A DNA stretch of 64,000 bases from JAKBEU01 sp036172095 (GTDB lineage Bacteria; Patescibacteriota; Microgenomatia; UBA1406; GWC2-37-13): NCBI GenBank assembly GCA_036172095.1, contig JAVHSH010000012.1, forward strand, positions 62,001 to 126,000, given 5' to 3'. A model generated the notes under the pieces. The model saw only the letters and a program-made list of their open reading frames with translations, was not told the DNA's origin and searched no databases. Shown piece by piece: positions 32,500-42,612 of the stretch (its first letter is position 1; each line of letters begins with the position of its first letter). Position numbers and translations under genes: made by a program.

Positions 32500-33666
32500 A
32501 TGAAAGAAAACACATCGTCCATGCGAGTATTATTTTTCTCTCCCTATTTTCATCCCTATATTTCCGGCACGACACAGTATCCGTTCAGATTATTTATGGA
32601 ACAGAGGGAAAAAATGACGGCGACCTGTTTGACATTCAAATACAAAAAAGGGCTCCCTGATTCGTCGCGTATATCTCCCCGTTGTGTCGTCAAACGGATG
32701 CCATTTTTCACCAGGATTTCAAAAGGATTCCTATCACCTCAATCACTCATCATCTTTTGGAAGGAACTTTCAAAACATGATATCGTCATGGTTAACTTGC
32801 CCAGTTTCGAAGGTATTTTCCTTGCACTATTCGCAAAACTGAGGAGAAAATCCCTTATCTCCGTGTTGCATTCAGAAGTAGTATTACCCCCAGGAATCTC
32901 GAATGCGATTGTCAATTTCGTACTCAATATTGGGGTATCGCTACAACTTGTATTATCCGAGAAAATAATCATCTATGATGAGGATTATTACTCAGACAAA
33001 CCCTTCTATAAGCTATTCAAAAATAAAATGCAGATTATTCTTCCCCCTATCCATTTCGAAGAATCTGATGCGAAATATTCTGATGTCTTGAGGGAAATGA
33101 AGGCAAAAAAAATATGCGTCGGTTTTTGCGGACGAATCGCATATGAAAAAGGAATCGATATCCTTATCAACGCTGCAAAAAAAATAGATGATGTTCATAT
33201 TTTTTTTGCAGGGCCCCATGGCAAAGATGTTGTTGGCGAAGATGAATATTTTCAAAAAATAAAGAAAAGGCTTATTTCTTGTAACATTACACATTCATTT
33301 CTTGGTGTACTTTCTGAATCGCAACTTGCCTCATTTTATAAATCAATCGATATGCTCGTGCTTCCCTCGATAAATAGGACCGAGGCCTTCGGATTAGTCC
33401 AAGTTGAAGCGATGCTCCATGGAACCCCCGTCATCGCATCAGATCTTCCTGGCGTTCGCGTTCCTATCCATCTATCACACATGGGGAAAATCATCCCAAT
33501 TGGCGATAGCGACAGTCTCGCAAATGCGATTATCGAAATCCACACACATAAAGACCGGTATACACAGAAGGAAAAAGTCCAAAAAATAAGATCTCTCTTT
33601 GATTCACAAAAAACCTATAAAGCAATTTATAATCTTCTTAGCTCATATGCAAGTAAAAACGCTTGA
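32500..33666 (+). CDS. Family 4 glycosyltransferase
   Basis: A 388-residue GT-B fold transferase using a nucleotide-sugar donor. N-terminal Rossmann domain begins MRVLFFSPYFHPYISGTTQ at residue 8. The C-terminal domain has the donor-site segments VGFCGRIAYEKGIDILINA (about 207-225) and INRTEAFGLVQVEAMLHGTPVIASDLPGV (about 293-320) with the E-x7-E motif. It starts immediately after the HAD-protein stop codon (TAG-ATG) and overlaps the methyltransferase by 20 nt. Likely acts in exopolysaccharide or lipid-linked glycan assembly; the acceptor is unknown. Confidence 0.93.
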   Translation: MKENTSSMRVLFFSPYFHPYISGTTQYPFRLFMEQREKMTATCLTFKYKKGLPDSSRISPRCVVKRMPFFTRISKGFLSPQSLIIFWKELSKHDIVMVNLPSFEGIFLALFAKLRRKSLISVLHSEVVLPPGISNAIVNFVLNIGVSLQLVLSEKIIIYDEDYYSDKPFYKLFKNKMQIILPPIHFEESDAKYSDVLREMKAKKICVGFCGRIAYEKGIDILINAAKKIDDVHIFFAGPHGKDVVGEDEYFQKIKKRLISCNITHSFLGVLSESQLASFYKSIDMLVLPSINRTEAFGLVQVEAMLHGTPVIASDLPGVRVPIHLSHMGKIIPIGDSDSLANAIIEIHTHKDRYTQKEKVQKIRSLFDSQKTYKAIYNLLSSYASKNA

Positions 33667-34417
33667 TTATTTTATCCAGGAAAATCTAAAATCACGCCCA
33701 TATTTTTTTTCGTTCATTCGACCACAGGAAGCGGTATTATTTGAAAAATATAAACGGTATTGCAAAAAAATAATACTTGATTTCGGATGTGGAGACGGAT
33801 TTTTTGCCGAGACTATATTTGGGAAAAATACCATTGATATCGGACTTGATGTCCCTTCAAGTAGGATGGAGATGGCACGAAAAAATAATGTCTATAAAAA
33901 AATCATTTCATATGAGGGAATATATATTCCCCTCGAATCATCATCAGTACATTCCATTATTTCAAACTGTGTCTTTGAACATATTCCCCATATCGAAATG
34001 AGTCTTGTTGAGATGAATAGAATACTCAAACCAGGGGGACATCTCATCACTTCAGTTATGTGTTCGACGTGGAGTGAGAATTTGAACGGAAAAAAATTCC
34101 TCGGACTTCCCTATGTGAGGTGGTTCAATAAAATGCAGGAACATAATTCCTTACTTTCCAAAAAACAGTGGATGGAGTTGTTTGAAAAGAATGGTTTTGA
34201 AATCGTGAAGGATGAAGATTATTTGTATGAACGAGCATCAAAGATGGTCGAAATAAATCATTTTCTATCACTCCCCTCCCTTATTCTCCATGCGCTCACC
34301 GGCAAATGGACCTTTGGTTCTCCTCATAGCAAAGTTGAGATGAAATCAATACATACGCTTATTGGTTCCGACAAAAAAAATCCTTCTGCCTGTTTTTTTG
34401 TATTGAGGAAAAAGTAA
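33647..34417 (+). CDS. SAM-dependent methyltransferase, class I
   Basis: 256 residues from MQVKTLDYFIQEN (the frame also opens at 33599, inside the preceding gene, but the later start is more plausible). The SAM site is IILDFGCGDGFFAETIF (about residues 41-57); the acidic motif II region is DIGLDVPSSRMEMA. VFEHIPHIEMSLVEMNRILKPGGHLI (about 106-131) is the standard class I post-motif segment. It overlaps the GT4 gene by 20 nt, so it probably methylates a sugar or lipid in that pathway. Convergent with the GT39 gene. Confidence 0.88.
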   Translation: MQVKTLDYFIQENLKSRPYFFSFIRPQEAVLFEKYKRYCKKIILDFGCGDGFFAETIFGKNTIDIGLDVPSSRMEMARKNNVYKKIISYEGIYIPLESSSVHSIISNCVFEHIPHIEMSLVEMNRILKPGGHLITSVMCSTWSENLNGKKFLGLPYVRWFNKMQEHNSLLSKKQWMELFEKNGFEIVKDEDYLYERASKMVEINHFLSLPSLILHALTGKWTFGSPHSKVEMKSIHTLIGSDKKNPSACFFVLRKK

Positions 34418-34432
34418 AGACACTAGCTGTAC

Positions 34433-36124
34433 TCAGTTTCTTTTGAATATCTTCACTAAGGGATGATCATAGACCGTGAAAGCTTCCTCTGCCCATTGGT
34501 CCGGAAAATCAATCGGTATCCCTACATACCGCAATGAAGGATAGGAAGAGAACTCCTTGATGAGGGAATATCCTGCATCCCCATTAAACATGTCTTTGTA
34601 GAACTTGGTCGCCAGAGGATACCGTTTTGGCACAGAAGGCATGCTTCCCCACCCTCTATTTGAGGACATAATGTAGTAGTCCGCCGTACTGAGTTGTACG
34701 TTGATTACATCCCATTTCGCTACGGATTCAGGATCGAACACATGCACTTCAAGATTTTTGTATTTCTTGTAGATCGTGTTCTCAATGGGTACTGGTAACG
34801 GATCATCCCAATATTCGGAAAGAAGAATCGCATTAGAAGGAATATGCAGATACATCCATTTTGAAGCGGTTATGCGGGAATGATCTTTTGTATAGATGGA
34901 AAAAAATGCAAGCGGCCAAACAATAATGCCAATGAAGATTATCAGGTGTAAGGATATGACCAGAATTGGATTTTTTATATCCTTGATTACGGATACAATC
35001 CGTTCCAGACCGATTGCAGCGAATATGGCAAGAAAAGGGTATATGAATATCATATAACGCATCGTTTTTGCAAACTGCAATGACTGGAATACGATAAAGA
35101 GGGTCATCCAAATGATTCCAATCGTCAGAACCGCATAATTCTTTCTCAAGAACACAAAGACTATTCCCGCTAAAGAAAGAATGAAATAGGCTGGCCCAAC
35201 GCCAAAATAAAAAATGTTCGTAATCTGGAAGAGAGGGGATTTTGCTATCCATTGGACTGCCGGTGGATAATACCCGAGGGGATTATCATATGACTTCAGT
35301 TCCAAAATGGCATTGATGAACTTCCAACTGATGCGGGGATCAATGATGGAACTTGTTTCAAAGTAATATGGCGACCCTACCCGAAGTGCCACATAGGAAA
35401 ACAGAATGAAGGTTATCATTCCAGCATATGATTGTACCTTACTATGCTTGCTTGATGTAATAGCTCGTCGGAACGCCCTCACAATAAATATTAGTATGAG
35501 CGGCATAAAATAGAAAGCACTAATCTTACTTGCAAATGCTAAGCCCAAAAATATTCCTGATAGGCTCATGTTCAGAACATATCCCTTATCTTTTTCACTA
35601 CTTGACTGGAGCGCGTAATATACGCTTAACCAACAGAACAGATTGAGAAACGTATCAACTGCAAAAAAATGGGAAAGTTGTATTGGAAGCACAGCAATCG
35701 CATAAAAAAAGGCCGCAAACAATTTTATTGATGGATGTAGCTTCATTTTCTTTTCCAAAAGTCCACATATCTTATATATGATGAGGATTATGAGTGCATC
35801 AGCAAGCCCGGAAAATATTCTTCCTTGTCGAGGGAATGTCTCATACGTATTGTTATACATGAGCTCACCAAATACTTTATTGATGAATAAAGGGAAGGTT
35901 CCATACACGTAAAACGAAAAGCCTTTGTTTGCAGGATTGAAAGCGGATGTTTTTGGGTCCATGTATCCTGAAAAAGTTCGCGGAAGTCTCGTATCGACCC
36001 CAACCATAGTCAAGAATCTCTCATCTGGATGCATATGGGATCCTTGATCCCAGTTGTTGCCGAAAAGACGCAGAAATAGACCGAACAAAATAACGATGAA
36101 TAGACCGATGCGTATGAATTTCAT
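34433..36124 (-). CDS. Glycosyltransferase family 39 / PMT-like integral membrane protein
   Basis: 563 residues with about eleven membrane helices. The family signature HMHPDERFLTMV (about residues 31-42), with the catalytic-type Asp-Glu, lies in the first extracytoplasmic loop; further markers are FAVDTFLNLFCWLSVYYAL, GLAFASKISAFYFMP and TMRYMIFIYPFLAIFAA. These enzymes move a sugar from a lipid-phosphate carrier to a protein or glycan outside the membrane. The 3' soluble domain (after about residue 400) carries extracytoplasmic residues of unknown role. Its ATG overlaps the CBS gene's stop by one base (TAATG), so they are coupled. Confidence 0.9.
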   Translation of the reverse strand: MKFIRIGLFIVILFGLFLRLFGNNWDQGSHMHPDERFLTMVGVDTRLPRTFSGYMDPKTSAFNPANKGFSFYVYGTFPLFINKVFGELMYNNTYETFPRQGRIFSGLADALIILIIYKICGLLEKKMKLHPSIKLFAAFFYAIAVLPIQLSHFFAVDTFLNLFCWLSVYYALQSSSEKDKGYVLNMSLSGIFLGLAFASKISAFYFMPLILIFIVRAFRRAITSSKHSKVQSYAGMITFILFSYVALRVGSPYYFETSSIIDPRISWKFINAILELKSYDNPLGYYPPAVQWIAKSPLFQITNIFYFGVGPAYFILSLAGIVFVFLRKNYAVLTIGIIWMTLFIVFQSLQFAKTMRYMIFIYPFLAIFAAIGLERIVSVIKDIKNPILVISLHLIIFIGIIVWPLAFFSIYTKDHSRITASKWMYLHIPSNAILLSEYWDDPLPVPIENTIYKKYKNLEVHVFDPESVAKWDVINVQLSTADYYIMSSNRGWGSMPSVPKRYPLATKFYKDMFNGDAGYSLIKEFSSYPSLRYVGIPIDFPDQWAEEAFTVYDHPLVKIFKRN

Positions 36125-37188
36125 TATTTCTGATCATTTTTTACTTTCTGTAAGACGCCCTCCAAATCCCTCCCCTCCTCAACAACGACTTTCGGCTCAC
36201 CTTTCCTTGGAATTAGGGACAACACTGCTTTGAATAGGCCTCCTTGTTTTTCTTCTTTCACATACAGTTTTGCCTTTGATACATCCTTCTTTCTCATCAA
36301 CTGTTCCTTCAATCGTTCAAAGAAACCCTTGGTGATTATTGAGCTTTTCAACGAAAGATTCTGTGTCGACATCTCCATTTTTGTGACAGACGGTTCATGG
36401 ACAAGTAGTTTGAGCAGATCTCTCGTTGTGATTATGTCGATTGGTTTATTATATTTGTCGATTATCACGATGCTCCCTATCTTTTTTTCAAGTATCAAGT
36501 GAAGTGCATCCCGCGCAAAATCATTCGTCCCAAGCGTCAATACGTATGACCTGAGGAAATGGCTGACGCGCTTTGTCTGAAGTGTTGATTTGTCAGTATT
36601 GAGTGCACCTCGCTCTTTCTTTTTTGGCGTAATCAAGAACGTGATGAGGTCATAATAGCTCAAAATCCCCCGTAGTTTCTCCTCTTTATTAACAACGACT
36701 AACTTCGACAGCTTTGACTCTTTGAAAATATGGAGCGCATGACTGATGGTATCTTCCTCTTGGATTGTGACCAGTGGTCGTTTTTTTGCCCTAATCATAT
36801 CGCTTATCCGTATCGTGAATATATTGTTTGATTCATATGCTCTGAACAGCCCCCGTGCCGATACCATTCCGATGAATTTATCCTGGTCGTCGAATGCAGG
36901 AAGATAGTGTATTTTCGACTCCATGATCATCTGTGCAATTTTTCCTGCTGAGTGTTGAAGCTTAACATGAGGAGCGTGTACTAGGCAATGTTCTATCTTT
37001 ATATTTGATGGATGGGATGATTTGATTATCGAGTAATAAGGATTGATTATTCCGACATATTTCTTTTCCTTATCGAAAATGAAAGCTGCCGAATGGGAAC
37101 TCGGTAGCCTACTCAATACACTTGATAGGACGTCGTCGGAAGAGGCCTTAATAATTCCTTCTGTTTGTAGTAGTTTTGATGTTTTCAT
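36124..37188 (-). CDS. Protein with four CBS domains
   Basis: 354 residues. Four CBS motifs arranged as two pairs: around residues 13-70, 72-128 (IHYLPAFDDQDKFIGMVSARGLFRAYES), 129-187 (SKLSKLVVVNKEEKLRGILSYYDLI) and 208-265 (KKIGSIVIIDKYNKPIDIITTRDLL). CBS pairs bind adenosyl nucleotides and usually regulate an attached enzyme or channel, but no catalytic domain is attached here. The remaining C-terminal 85 residues are basic. Sandwiched by 1-nt and 4-nt overlaps between leucyl aminopeptidase and the GT39 gene; it may regulate either. Confidence 0.88.
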   Translation of the reverse strand: MKTSKLLQTEGIIKASSDDVLSSVLSRLPSSHSAAFIFDKEKKYVGIINPYYSIIKSSHPSNIKIEHCLVHAPHVKLQHSAGKIAQMIMESKIHYLPAFDDQDKFIGMVSARGLFRAYESNNIFTIRISDMIRAKKRPLVTIQEEDTISHALHIFKESKLSKLVVVNKEEKLRGILSYYDLITFLITPKKKERGALNTDKSTLQTKRVSHFLRSYVLTLGTNDFARDALHLILEKKIGSIVIIDKYNKPIDIITTRDLLKLLVHEPSVTKMEMSTQNLSLKSSIITKGFFERLKEQLMRKKDVSKAKLYVKEEKQGGLFKAVLSLIPRKGEPKVVVEEGRDLEGVLQKVKNDQK

Positions 37189-38645
37189 AGATCTTTCTGT
37201 TCTTCAAGAAAATGAATAATTGATACTACTCCCCACCCTGTCGCTCCTCCGCTATCTTTATGCGCTGGTCCCGCGATGTCGATATGCATCCAATGGGCTT
37301 TTTCGACGAACTCCTGTAAAAATAGCGCTGCTGTTATTGCTCCACCATATCGTCCTCCCCCGATATTCTTCAGGTCGGCAATTTTGCTCTTCATTTGTTT
37401 TGCATATGTCTGCTGAAGCGGCATCTGCCAATATATATCGCCTACTCTCTCAGTATACGGCTTATATAGTTTCTCGAATTGGGTATTATTGGAAAATAAA
37501 CCTGCCAAATCGCTTCCGAGAGCAACAACGCATGCTCCCGTTAATGTCGCCAAATCGATGATGTAATCGGATTTAAGATTTTTTTCCGCGTACACCAATG
37601 CATCCGCCAGAGCCAATCTTCCTTCAGCATCCGTATTAAGGACTTCTATTGTTTTCCCGTTAAGTGCAGTGACGATATCGCCCGGTTTCATCGCTTTTCC
37701 TGAGGGCATATTCTCACATGCGGGAAGAAGTCCATATATATCACTAAATGCATGGATCTGTGGTCGCAACGACGCAAGATAATCAAATATACCAAGGACG
37801 CTCGCACCCCCTGCCATATCTATCTTCATATCCATCATCCCCTCACTTGGTTTAAGTGAAAGACCGCCTGAATCGAATGTTATGGATTTTCCCACGAGGG
37901 ATAGTATTTTTTTTCCAGTCCCTTTGTAATGTAATACGATGAAATATGCCGGTCGATCGCTCCCCTCCGCCACACCAAGGAAGGCTCCCATCCCAAGCTT
38001 TTCACAATCGCTTTTTGATAATGCTTTCACGCTGACTGTCCCTTTTGATTTTTTTTCAATCTCGAGCGCGTGCTTAAGCATCACCTCAGGGTGCATATGT
38101 GAAGCAGGAGTATTGACCAAGTCACGAGTCAACAATTGAGCATTCGCTGTTTGGACTCCTTTTTCTATTTCAGTTTGAGTTGAGTCTGTTTTAGTAAGAT
38201 ATACATTACGAATCGATGGATGTTTCTTCTTATGATCCGTCCCCATGAACCTGTCGAATGAATAGGAACCAATACTGATTGCTTCAACAACTGAACGAAC
38301 TGATAGACCACTTGCTTCATCAATAACGTCTATTTCTGATATTTTTATCTTCCGCGCAGTCTGTATCGCTTCCTCTATTTTACTCCTAACTTGACCTTCC
38401 TGGATTTGCTTTTTTTCTCCCAGCCCTATGACATAAATATGTCTTACTTCTGAACCTGAAATATATTCAAAATGAAGCGTTTCCCCTTTTTTTCCTGAAA
38501 ACTCATCTTTTTTTGCTTTGACCTGAAGATTCTTGTAAATTTCTGAATCTATTCCTTTGAGTTGCTTGTATCCTTGGAGTGCTGTAATTATTAAAAATAA
38601 TGAAGGTTTTGCTAAGGTTTCTCGTATATGTATATTCGGTGTCAT
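37185..38645 (-). CDS. pepA: Leucyl aminopeptidase (M17)
   Basis: 486 residues. A cytosolic zinc/manganese aminopeptidase removing N-terminal residues from peptides. The catalytic domain (from about 160) carries the two-metal motifs SLVGKSITFDSGGLSLKPSEG (Lys and Asp ligands), MKIDMAGGASVLG and the hallmark VLNTDAEGRLALADAL (Asp, Glu, catalytic Arg). The N-terminal macro-like domain is also present. Length is normal for the family. Its stop overlaps the CBS gene's ATG by 4 nt. First gene of a three-gene minus-strand operon. Confidence 0.96.
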   Translation of the reverse strand: MTPNIHIRETLAKPSLFLIITALQGYKQLKGIDSEIYKNLQVKAKKDEFSGKKGETLHFEYISGSEVRHIYVIGLGEKKQIQEGQVRSKIEEAIQTARKIKISEIDVIDEASGLSVRSVVEAISIGSYSFDRFMGTDHKKKHPSIRNVYLTKTDSTQTEIEKGVQTANAQLLTRDLVNTPASHMHPEVMLKHALEIEKKSKGTVSVKALSKSDCEKLGMGAFLGVAEGSDRPAYFIVLHYKGTGKKILSLVGKSITFDSGGLSLKPSEGMMDMKIDMAGGASVLGIFDYLASLRPQIHAFSDIYGLLPACENMPSGKAMKPGDIVTALNGKTIEVLNTDAEGRLALADALVYAEKNLKSDYIIDLATLTGACVVALGSDLAGLFSNNTQFEKLYKPYTERVGDIYWQMPLQQTYAKQMKSKIADLKNIGGGRYGGAITAALFLQEFVEKAHWMHIDIAGPAHKDSGGATGWGVVSIIHFLEEQKDL

Positions 38646-38708
38646 AGTGAAACTATATTACTGCTTCATAAAATGAGTGTCAATAGGTGCGATAAAACAC
38701 GAACACTA

Positions 38709-38736
38709 TTGACAAATAGGAGAAAATAATCATAAT
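38709..38736 (+). promoter_or_regulatory. Promoter of the first ATP-grasp gene
   Basis: TTGACA at 38709-38714, 16-nt spacer and CATAAT at 38731-38736. The -10 ends 8 nt before the ATG at 38745, so the transcript would be leaderless or nearly so. Divergent from pepA. Confidence 0.65.
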
Positions 38737-38744
38737 GTAGCTAC

Positions 38745-40160
38745 ATGAAAACGATACTGTCTTCGCACACGACTAAAACTTCAAAAAGAAAAAGTATCCA
38801 TAATGAGCTTGTCGCATACATCTATAATGTTGTTGAAGATGAATGGTCTTTCATTTCTTCCATTACCGATAAACAAAAAAGGAAAAACGAAATCGATAAC
38901 GACAATAGTTCCTCCGACTGCTATCTGTTCGCCAATGCCAACGAAGAGGAATTTATATATATCTCACCGGTCGCCATCTCTTTGAATTTCAAACGATATT
39001 TCCAAGACCTCATCGGAGCAAAAAAAATAAATATTCTTGTCCCAAAAAAGGTGAGCGGTCTTGTGTGCCGCGATTTTTTCAATGATAAACATCTTTTCAA
39101 CAACTTCATAAAAAAAGCAAAAAGATATAAAAAAGTCACCCTTATAAGCTATGCCTCTTCACCATTCTTTCTTGATCTGAAAGAAAAAATACATGAAAGA
39201 GGAATCTCAGTTTCAGCGCCGGAATCTCCCGAAGTTGATTGTTCGTGGACCGTCAATTTCTATGGCAGCAAATCCGGCATTCGCCAGCTCGCCCAACAAA
39301 GTACAGCTCTTGAACCAGACTTCATCATGCCGGAAGGCATCATTTGTGTTGGAAAGCTGGATGCGGCGCGTATCGCCGCAAACAAATACATTAGGGATAA
39401 AGGGGTGGTTATCAAAACAAATAAAGGAAGCAGTGGTAATGGTGTCCTTATCTTTCGAAGCGGCGACTTACCTAATGAATATAAAGCATGTGAAAAATCC
39501 ATTTACTCCATTTTTAACCAGAATGAATATTGGGACCGCTACCCCATCGTCATCGAAGATCTCATTTCGGTCAATCTGAATAACGAAACGAGCTTTCCCA
39601 ATATCGAATTCAAAATCCATAAGAATGGAAAAATTGAAATGTTATATTACTGCATCATGAAGGTTACGAAAGATGGTGTCTTTTATGGAATCGACATGCA
39701 TGAGGATGTCATCAGTGAACGCCTTGCCGCACGTATCATCGATACCGGATACTATATAGCTGAGCGATATAGTGCAGAAGGATATCGAGGACATTTTGAT
39801 ATTGATATGATTGCGACGAAATACAATCAAGTATTCGTCAATGAGTCAAATACAAGAAACACCGGTGGAACGGATGTCTATAAAATGGCACTTGAACTTA
39901 TTGGGAAAGATTTCATGTCTGACTCTTATGTCATCAGCAGGAGTAAACATAAATTGAATGGGAATCGCAAACATACCCTTGCTTCAATCCTAAAAAATCT
40001 TGAGCCAATCTTATTTGACAAAAAGACGAAAGAAGGGGTTGTTATCAGTTCTGAAGTCATTATCCGCCAAAAGGAGTTGCTATATATCATCTTCGGGAAC
40101 AACAAAAGGCGGGCATACCAAATTGAGGCAGAAATGCAAAGATTACTCAACAATGAATAA
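38745..40160 (+). CDS. ATP-grasp ligase, PGM1-like paralogue 1
   Basis: 471 residues. The N-terminal pre-ATP-grasp region (about 22-160) is Rossmann-like. The ATP-grasp core has VVIKTNKGSSGNGVLIF (residues 221-237; Lys224 and the glycine loop), a likely hinge Glu in IVIEDL (about 271) and the Mg site HFDIDMIATKYNQVFVNES (Asp354, Glu367) followed by NTRNTGGTDVYK (Asn369). The fold and order match carboxylate-amine ligases such as the pheganomycin peptide ligase PGM1, which makes peptide bonds via an acyl phosphate; that assignment is by motif only. It overlaps paralogue 2 by 8 nt. Soluble, with no signal peptide. Confidence 0.8.
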   Translation: MKTILSSHTTKTSKRKSIHNELVAYIYNVVEDEWSFISSITDKQKRKNEIDNDNSSSDCYLFANANEEEFIYISPVAISLNFKRYFQDLIGAKKINILVPKKVSGLVCRDFFNDKHLFNNFIKKAKRYKKVTLISYASSPFFLDLKEKIHERGISVSAPESPEVDCSWTVNFYGSKSGIRQLAQQSTALEPDFIMPEGIICVGKLDAARIAANKYIRDKGVVIKTNKGSSGNGVLIFRSGDLPNEYKACEKSIYSIFNQNEYWDRYPIVIEDLISVNLNNETSFPNIEFKIHKNGKIEMLYYCIMKVTKDGVFYGIDMHEDVISERLAARIIDTGYYIAERYSAEGYRGHFDIDMIATKYNQVFVNESNTRNTGGTDVYKMALELIGKDFMSDSYVISRSKHKLNGNRKHTLASILKNLEPILFDKKTKEGVVISSEVIIRQKELLYIIFGNNKRRAYQIEAEMQRLLNNE

Positions 40161-41481
40161 TAAAAACACCTATCCCATTTATATCTATAATCCCATTGAG
40201 GATGAATGGCCATTAATTTCCTCGTTCTCTGTTTATAAGCAAAAAAAATATATAAAAAGCTCGAATCGATTCGCGGACTGCTATTTATTCGCCAATGCCC
40301 TTCTCCCCTCGTTTACACTCATTACACCGATTCCTCTGGATGATGGATTTGTAGAATATTTTCATACCTTATCGAATTCTGTCTGCACCATCATAACTCC
40401 TAAATCAACCTCTCCATTTATCTGTGACAATATCGCGAAAGACACAAATGTTTTTAATCGATTAGTGGAGGAGTCAAAAACACATGGAAGTCTCACTATT
40501 TATGCCTACGCAATTTCCTCTCAATTATTTAAATTGATTAACAAATTAAAAAAGGCCGGAGTTATCATCCATGTTCCCGAAGCTCCTCAAGAAAAAGATT
40601 TATGGACTGTTGCCCATTTTGGAAGCAAATGCGGATTCCGAAAATCATTTCCTCATCTCATGCCAGAAGGCTCAATACATAAAACGCCCATAGAAACAGG
40701 TATTGCTGCAGTGAAGCGTTTCAAGGAAGAAATAGGTGTTGTTATCAAAACGGACAGAGGAAATGCAGGTCAAGGCGTTTTTATTTTCAAAAAAGGAAAA
40801 ACCATCACGAATAAGAATATCGAAACACATATAAAAAAAACATTCATAAAAAATCCATATCTGAAAAAACATTCCCTCGTTGTCGAAAAATTCATAGACA
40901 CAACGAAAGAAAAACGCTGTCCGTTCCCCAGCATCGAATGCTTTATCCATCAGGATGGACGAATCGAAATTCCCTATTACTGCAATATGATTGTTTCTCC
41001 TGAGGGTGAGTTCTACGGAATGGAGATGCATGAAAGCGTTTTCACGAAAAAAATCAAGGATGCGGTTTTCAAGATGACATATGAGATTGCAGAAGAATAT
41101 AGGAAAAATGGATATCGAGGACGGTTTGATGTTGATATGATTTGCGATGGAAAACGAGTATATGCGGATGAATCGAATACTAGAATCAACGGCGGAACAG
41201 ATACCTATATGATAGTGAGGAAATTGATTGGCGAGTCTTTTTTTAGTACTCGTTATGTCTTTGCGCATTATCTAACTCTCCCCTCAAAATACCCGCACAC
41301 ACTCAAAACCATCCTAAAAGTGTGCCAATCGCTTCTGTATGGGAAAAAAAACAAACGGGGACTGATAATCAATTCTGGGTCCGTTATTCCATCTGGAGGT
41401 TTTTCTTACATAATCATAGAAAAATCAAAAAAACATGCATTGGAGACAAACGAAAAACTCAAAACGCTACTAGTAAATTGA
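40153..41481 (+). CDS. ATP-grasp ligase, PGM1-like paralogue 2
   Basis: 442 residues from MNNKNTYPIYIYNP (an upstream open frame starting at 40000 is not family sequence). Same plan as paralogues 1 and 3 but more diverged: pre-ATP-grasp region, GVVIKTDRGNAGQGVFIF (ATP loop), SLVVEKFID, and GYRGRFDVDMICDGKRVYA with DESNTRINGGTDTYM (metal residues conserved, Asp instead of Asn before the Glu). All residues expected for catalysis are kept, so it is probably active on another substrate. It shares the operon of paralogue 1 and converges with the C45 gene (12-bp overlap). Confidence 0.8.
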   Translation: MNNKNTYPIYIYNPIEDEWPLISSFSVYKQKKYIKSSNRFADCYLFANALLPSFTLITPIPLDDGFVEYFHTLSNSVCTIITPKSTSPFICDNIAKDTNVFNRLVEESKTHGSLTIYAYAISSQLFKLINKLKKAGVIIHVPEAPQEKDLWTVAHFGSKCGFRKSFPHLMPEGSIHKTPIETGIAAVKRFKEEIGVVIKTDRGNAGQGVFIFKKGKTITNKNIETHIKKTFIKNPYLKKHSLVVEKFIDTTKEKRCPFPSIECFIHQDGRIEIPYYCNMIVSPEGEFYGMEMHESVFTKKIKDAVFKMTYEIAEEYRKNGYRGRFDVDMICDGKRVYADESNTRINGGTDTYMIVRKLIGESFFSTRYVFAHYLTLPSKYPHTLKTILKVCQSLLYGKKNKRGLIINSGSVIPSGGFSYIIIEKSKKHALETNEKLKTLLVN

Positions 41482-42480
41482 GATATTTCTCCAATCCGTT
41501 TTATCTCCCTTGTTTTCGACAGCTACTTGAAGAGTCCTTGCTTGTGTATCTATGATCGTCGAAGCCATCGTTATGACGCCATCACCTTTGCGATATATTG
41601 AAGCATCCGACTCCGTCTTGTAGAGGAGAGTCTTCTTTAGGCCCTCAATCGCATTAACTGATTGTATGGCGTTTTCTATAACTGCGCATCTTTGTTTGGT
41701 TGCATCTTTCCCGATATACCCTGGATCTTCGGCACTTGAGAGTAATCCTTGAAAATAATTCGTGTGGACGAATCTGTCAGTTGTTTTTATGAACTCGAAA
41801 TTATTTTCTGTCGATTCGATACAGTAGAGATTGTTGTTTATGAGAAGATTATGACAGTATCCTGATGCACGTTTTGTTTTGGCTAGGATACCCTTTATTT
41901 CTTCAATTGATTTTGCTTCAGAAACTGCCCGGGCTATGATATTTTTTGGGACACCAATTTGATTGTGTGCATGATAGAGTGTGTTTATTGTTTGGATTAT
42001 TCCAGATGAATTTACGCTAACTGTCTCCCCTCCTATCATGAATGGACAGGCCAGATAGGTCAATCCATTTCCGGAAATGGTTTTGCTGACCATAAAATAA
42101 TATTCGCGCATTTCATTTTCCTGGAAGCCATTCCAATAGTCATCCTCATTGTGTCCAACAATCCATCCAGAATTTGTATGTATAAAAACCGATGAGCACC
42201 TTTCTGGATAGGGACTTTCCACTTCGTCCCGACAATTGAACGCCCACACCCTCTCAAAAGGCATCTCTATCCCATCAGCTAAACCCCTCATCTCTTCAAC
42301 GAAATGGGGAAATGATTTTTTAGTTTCAGCAAGATAGGGCAACGATTCACTGACAAGTGTTTTCCAGGGAATTCCAGGAACAAATTTGGTATAGAAGCTT
42401 TGATGTAATTCTTTTGTCGCCACTCCAATCTGCTTACCCGCATCGTAGTATGAATTGGTCTGTATTCGTAAGCAATGCAT
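41470..42480 (-). CDS. C45-family autoproteolytic acyltransferase/hydrolase
   Basis: About 336 residues from MHCLRIQTNSYYDAGKQIG (or 341 from 42495). It resembles isopenicillin-N acyltransferase and related Ntn hydrolases, which cleave themselves to expose an N-terminal Cys and then hydrolyse or transfer acyl/amide groups. The candidate nucleophile is the Cys in PERCSSVFI (residue 100 of the longer form), followed by GWIVGHNEDDYWNG with the conserved Asn-Glu-Asp; later blocks are GGETVSVNSSGI and YCIESTENNFEFIKT. It lies between the second and third ATP-grasp genes on the other strand, suggesting that it cleaves or modifies the same amide product. Confidence 0.82.
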   Translation of the reverse strand: MHCLRIQTNSYYDAGKQIGVATKELHQSFYTKFVPGIPWKTLVSESLPYLAETKKSFPHFVEEMRGLADGIEMPFERVWAFNCRDEVESPYPERCSSVFIHTNSGWIVGHNEDDYWNGFQENEMREYYFMVSKTISGNGLTYLACPFMIGGETVSVNSSGIIQTINTLYHAHNQIGVPKNIIARAVSEAKSIEEIKGILAKTKRASGYCHNLLINNNLYCIESTENNFEFIKTTDRFVHTNYFQGLLSSAEDPGYIGKDATKQRCAVIENAIQSVNAIEGLKKTLLYKTESDASIYRKGDGVITMASTIIDTQARTLQVAVENKGDKTDWRNISIY

Positions 42481-42566
42481 AGTATTACTATACACTTTTT
42501 TATCGTTACTTTTCGTTTAATATGAAGTGGCGGTATATTTCACCTTGATAAATGAAAATATAGGTC

Positions 42567-42595
42567 TTGACATTTCATAATAATGCGTAATAATT
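42567..42595 (+). promoter_or_regulatory. Promoter of ATP-grasp paralogue 3
   Basis: TTGACA (42567-42572) with a 17-nt spacer and ATAATT (42590-42595). Transcription would start near 42602, leaving a leader of about 11 nt without an SD. It lies in the divergent spacer with the C45 gene. Confidence 0.6.
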
Positions 42596-42612
42596 GAATA
42601 TCTTTCAAAAAA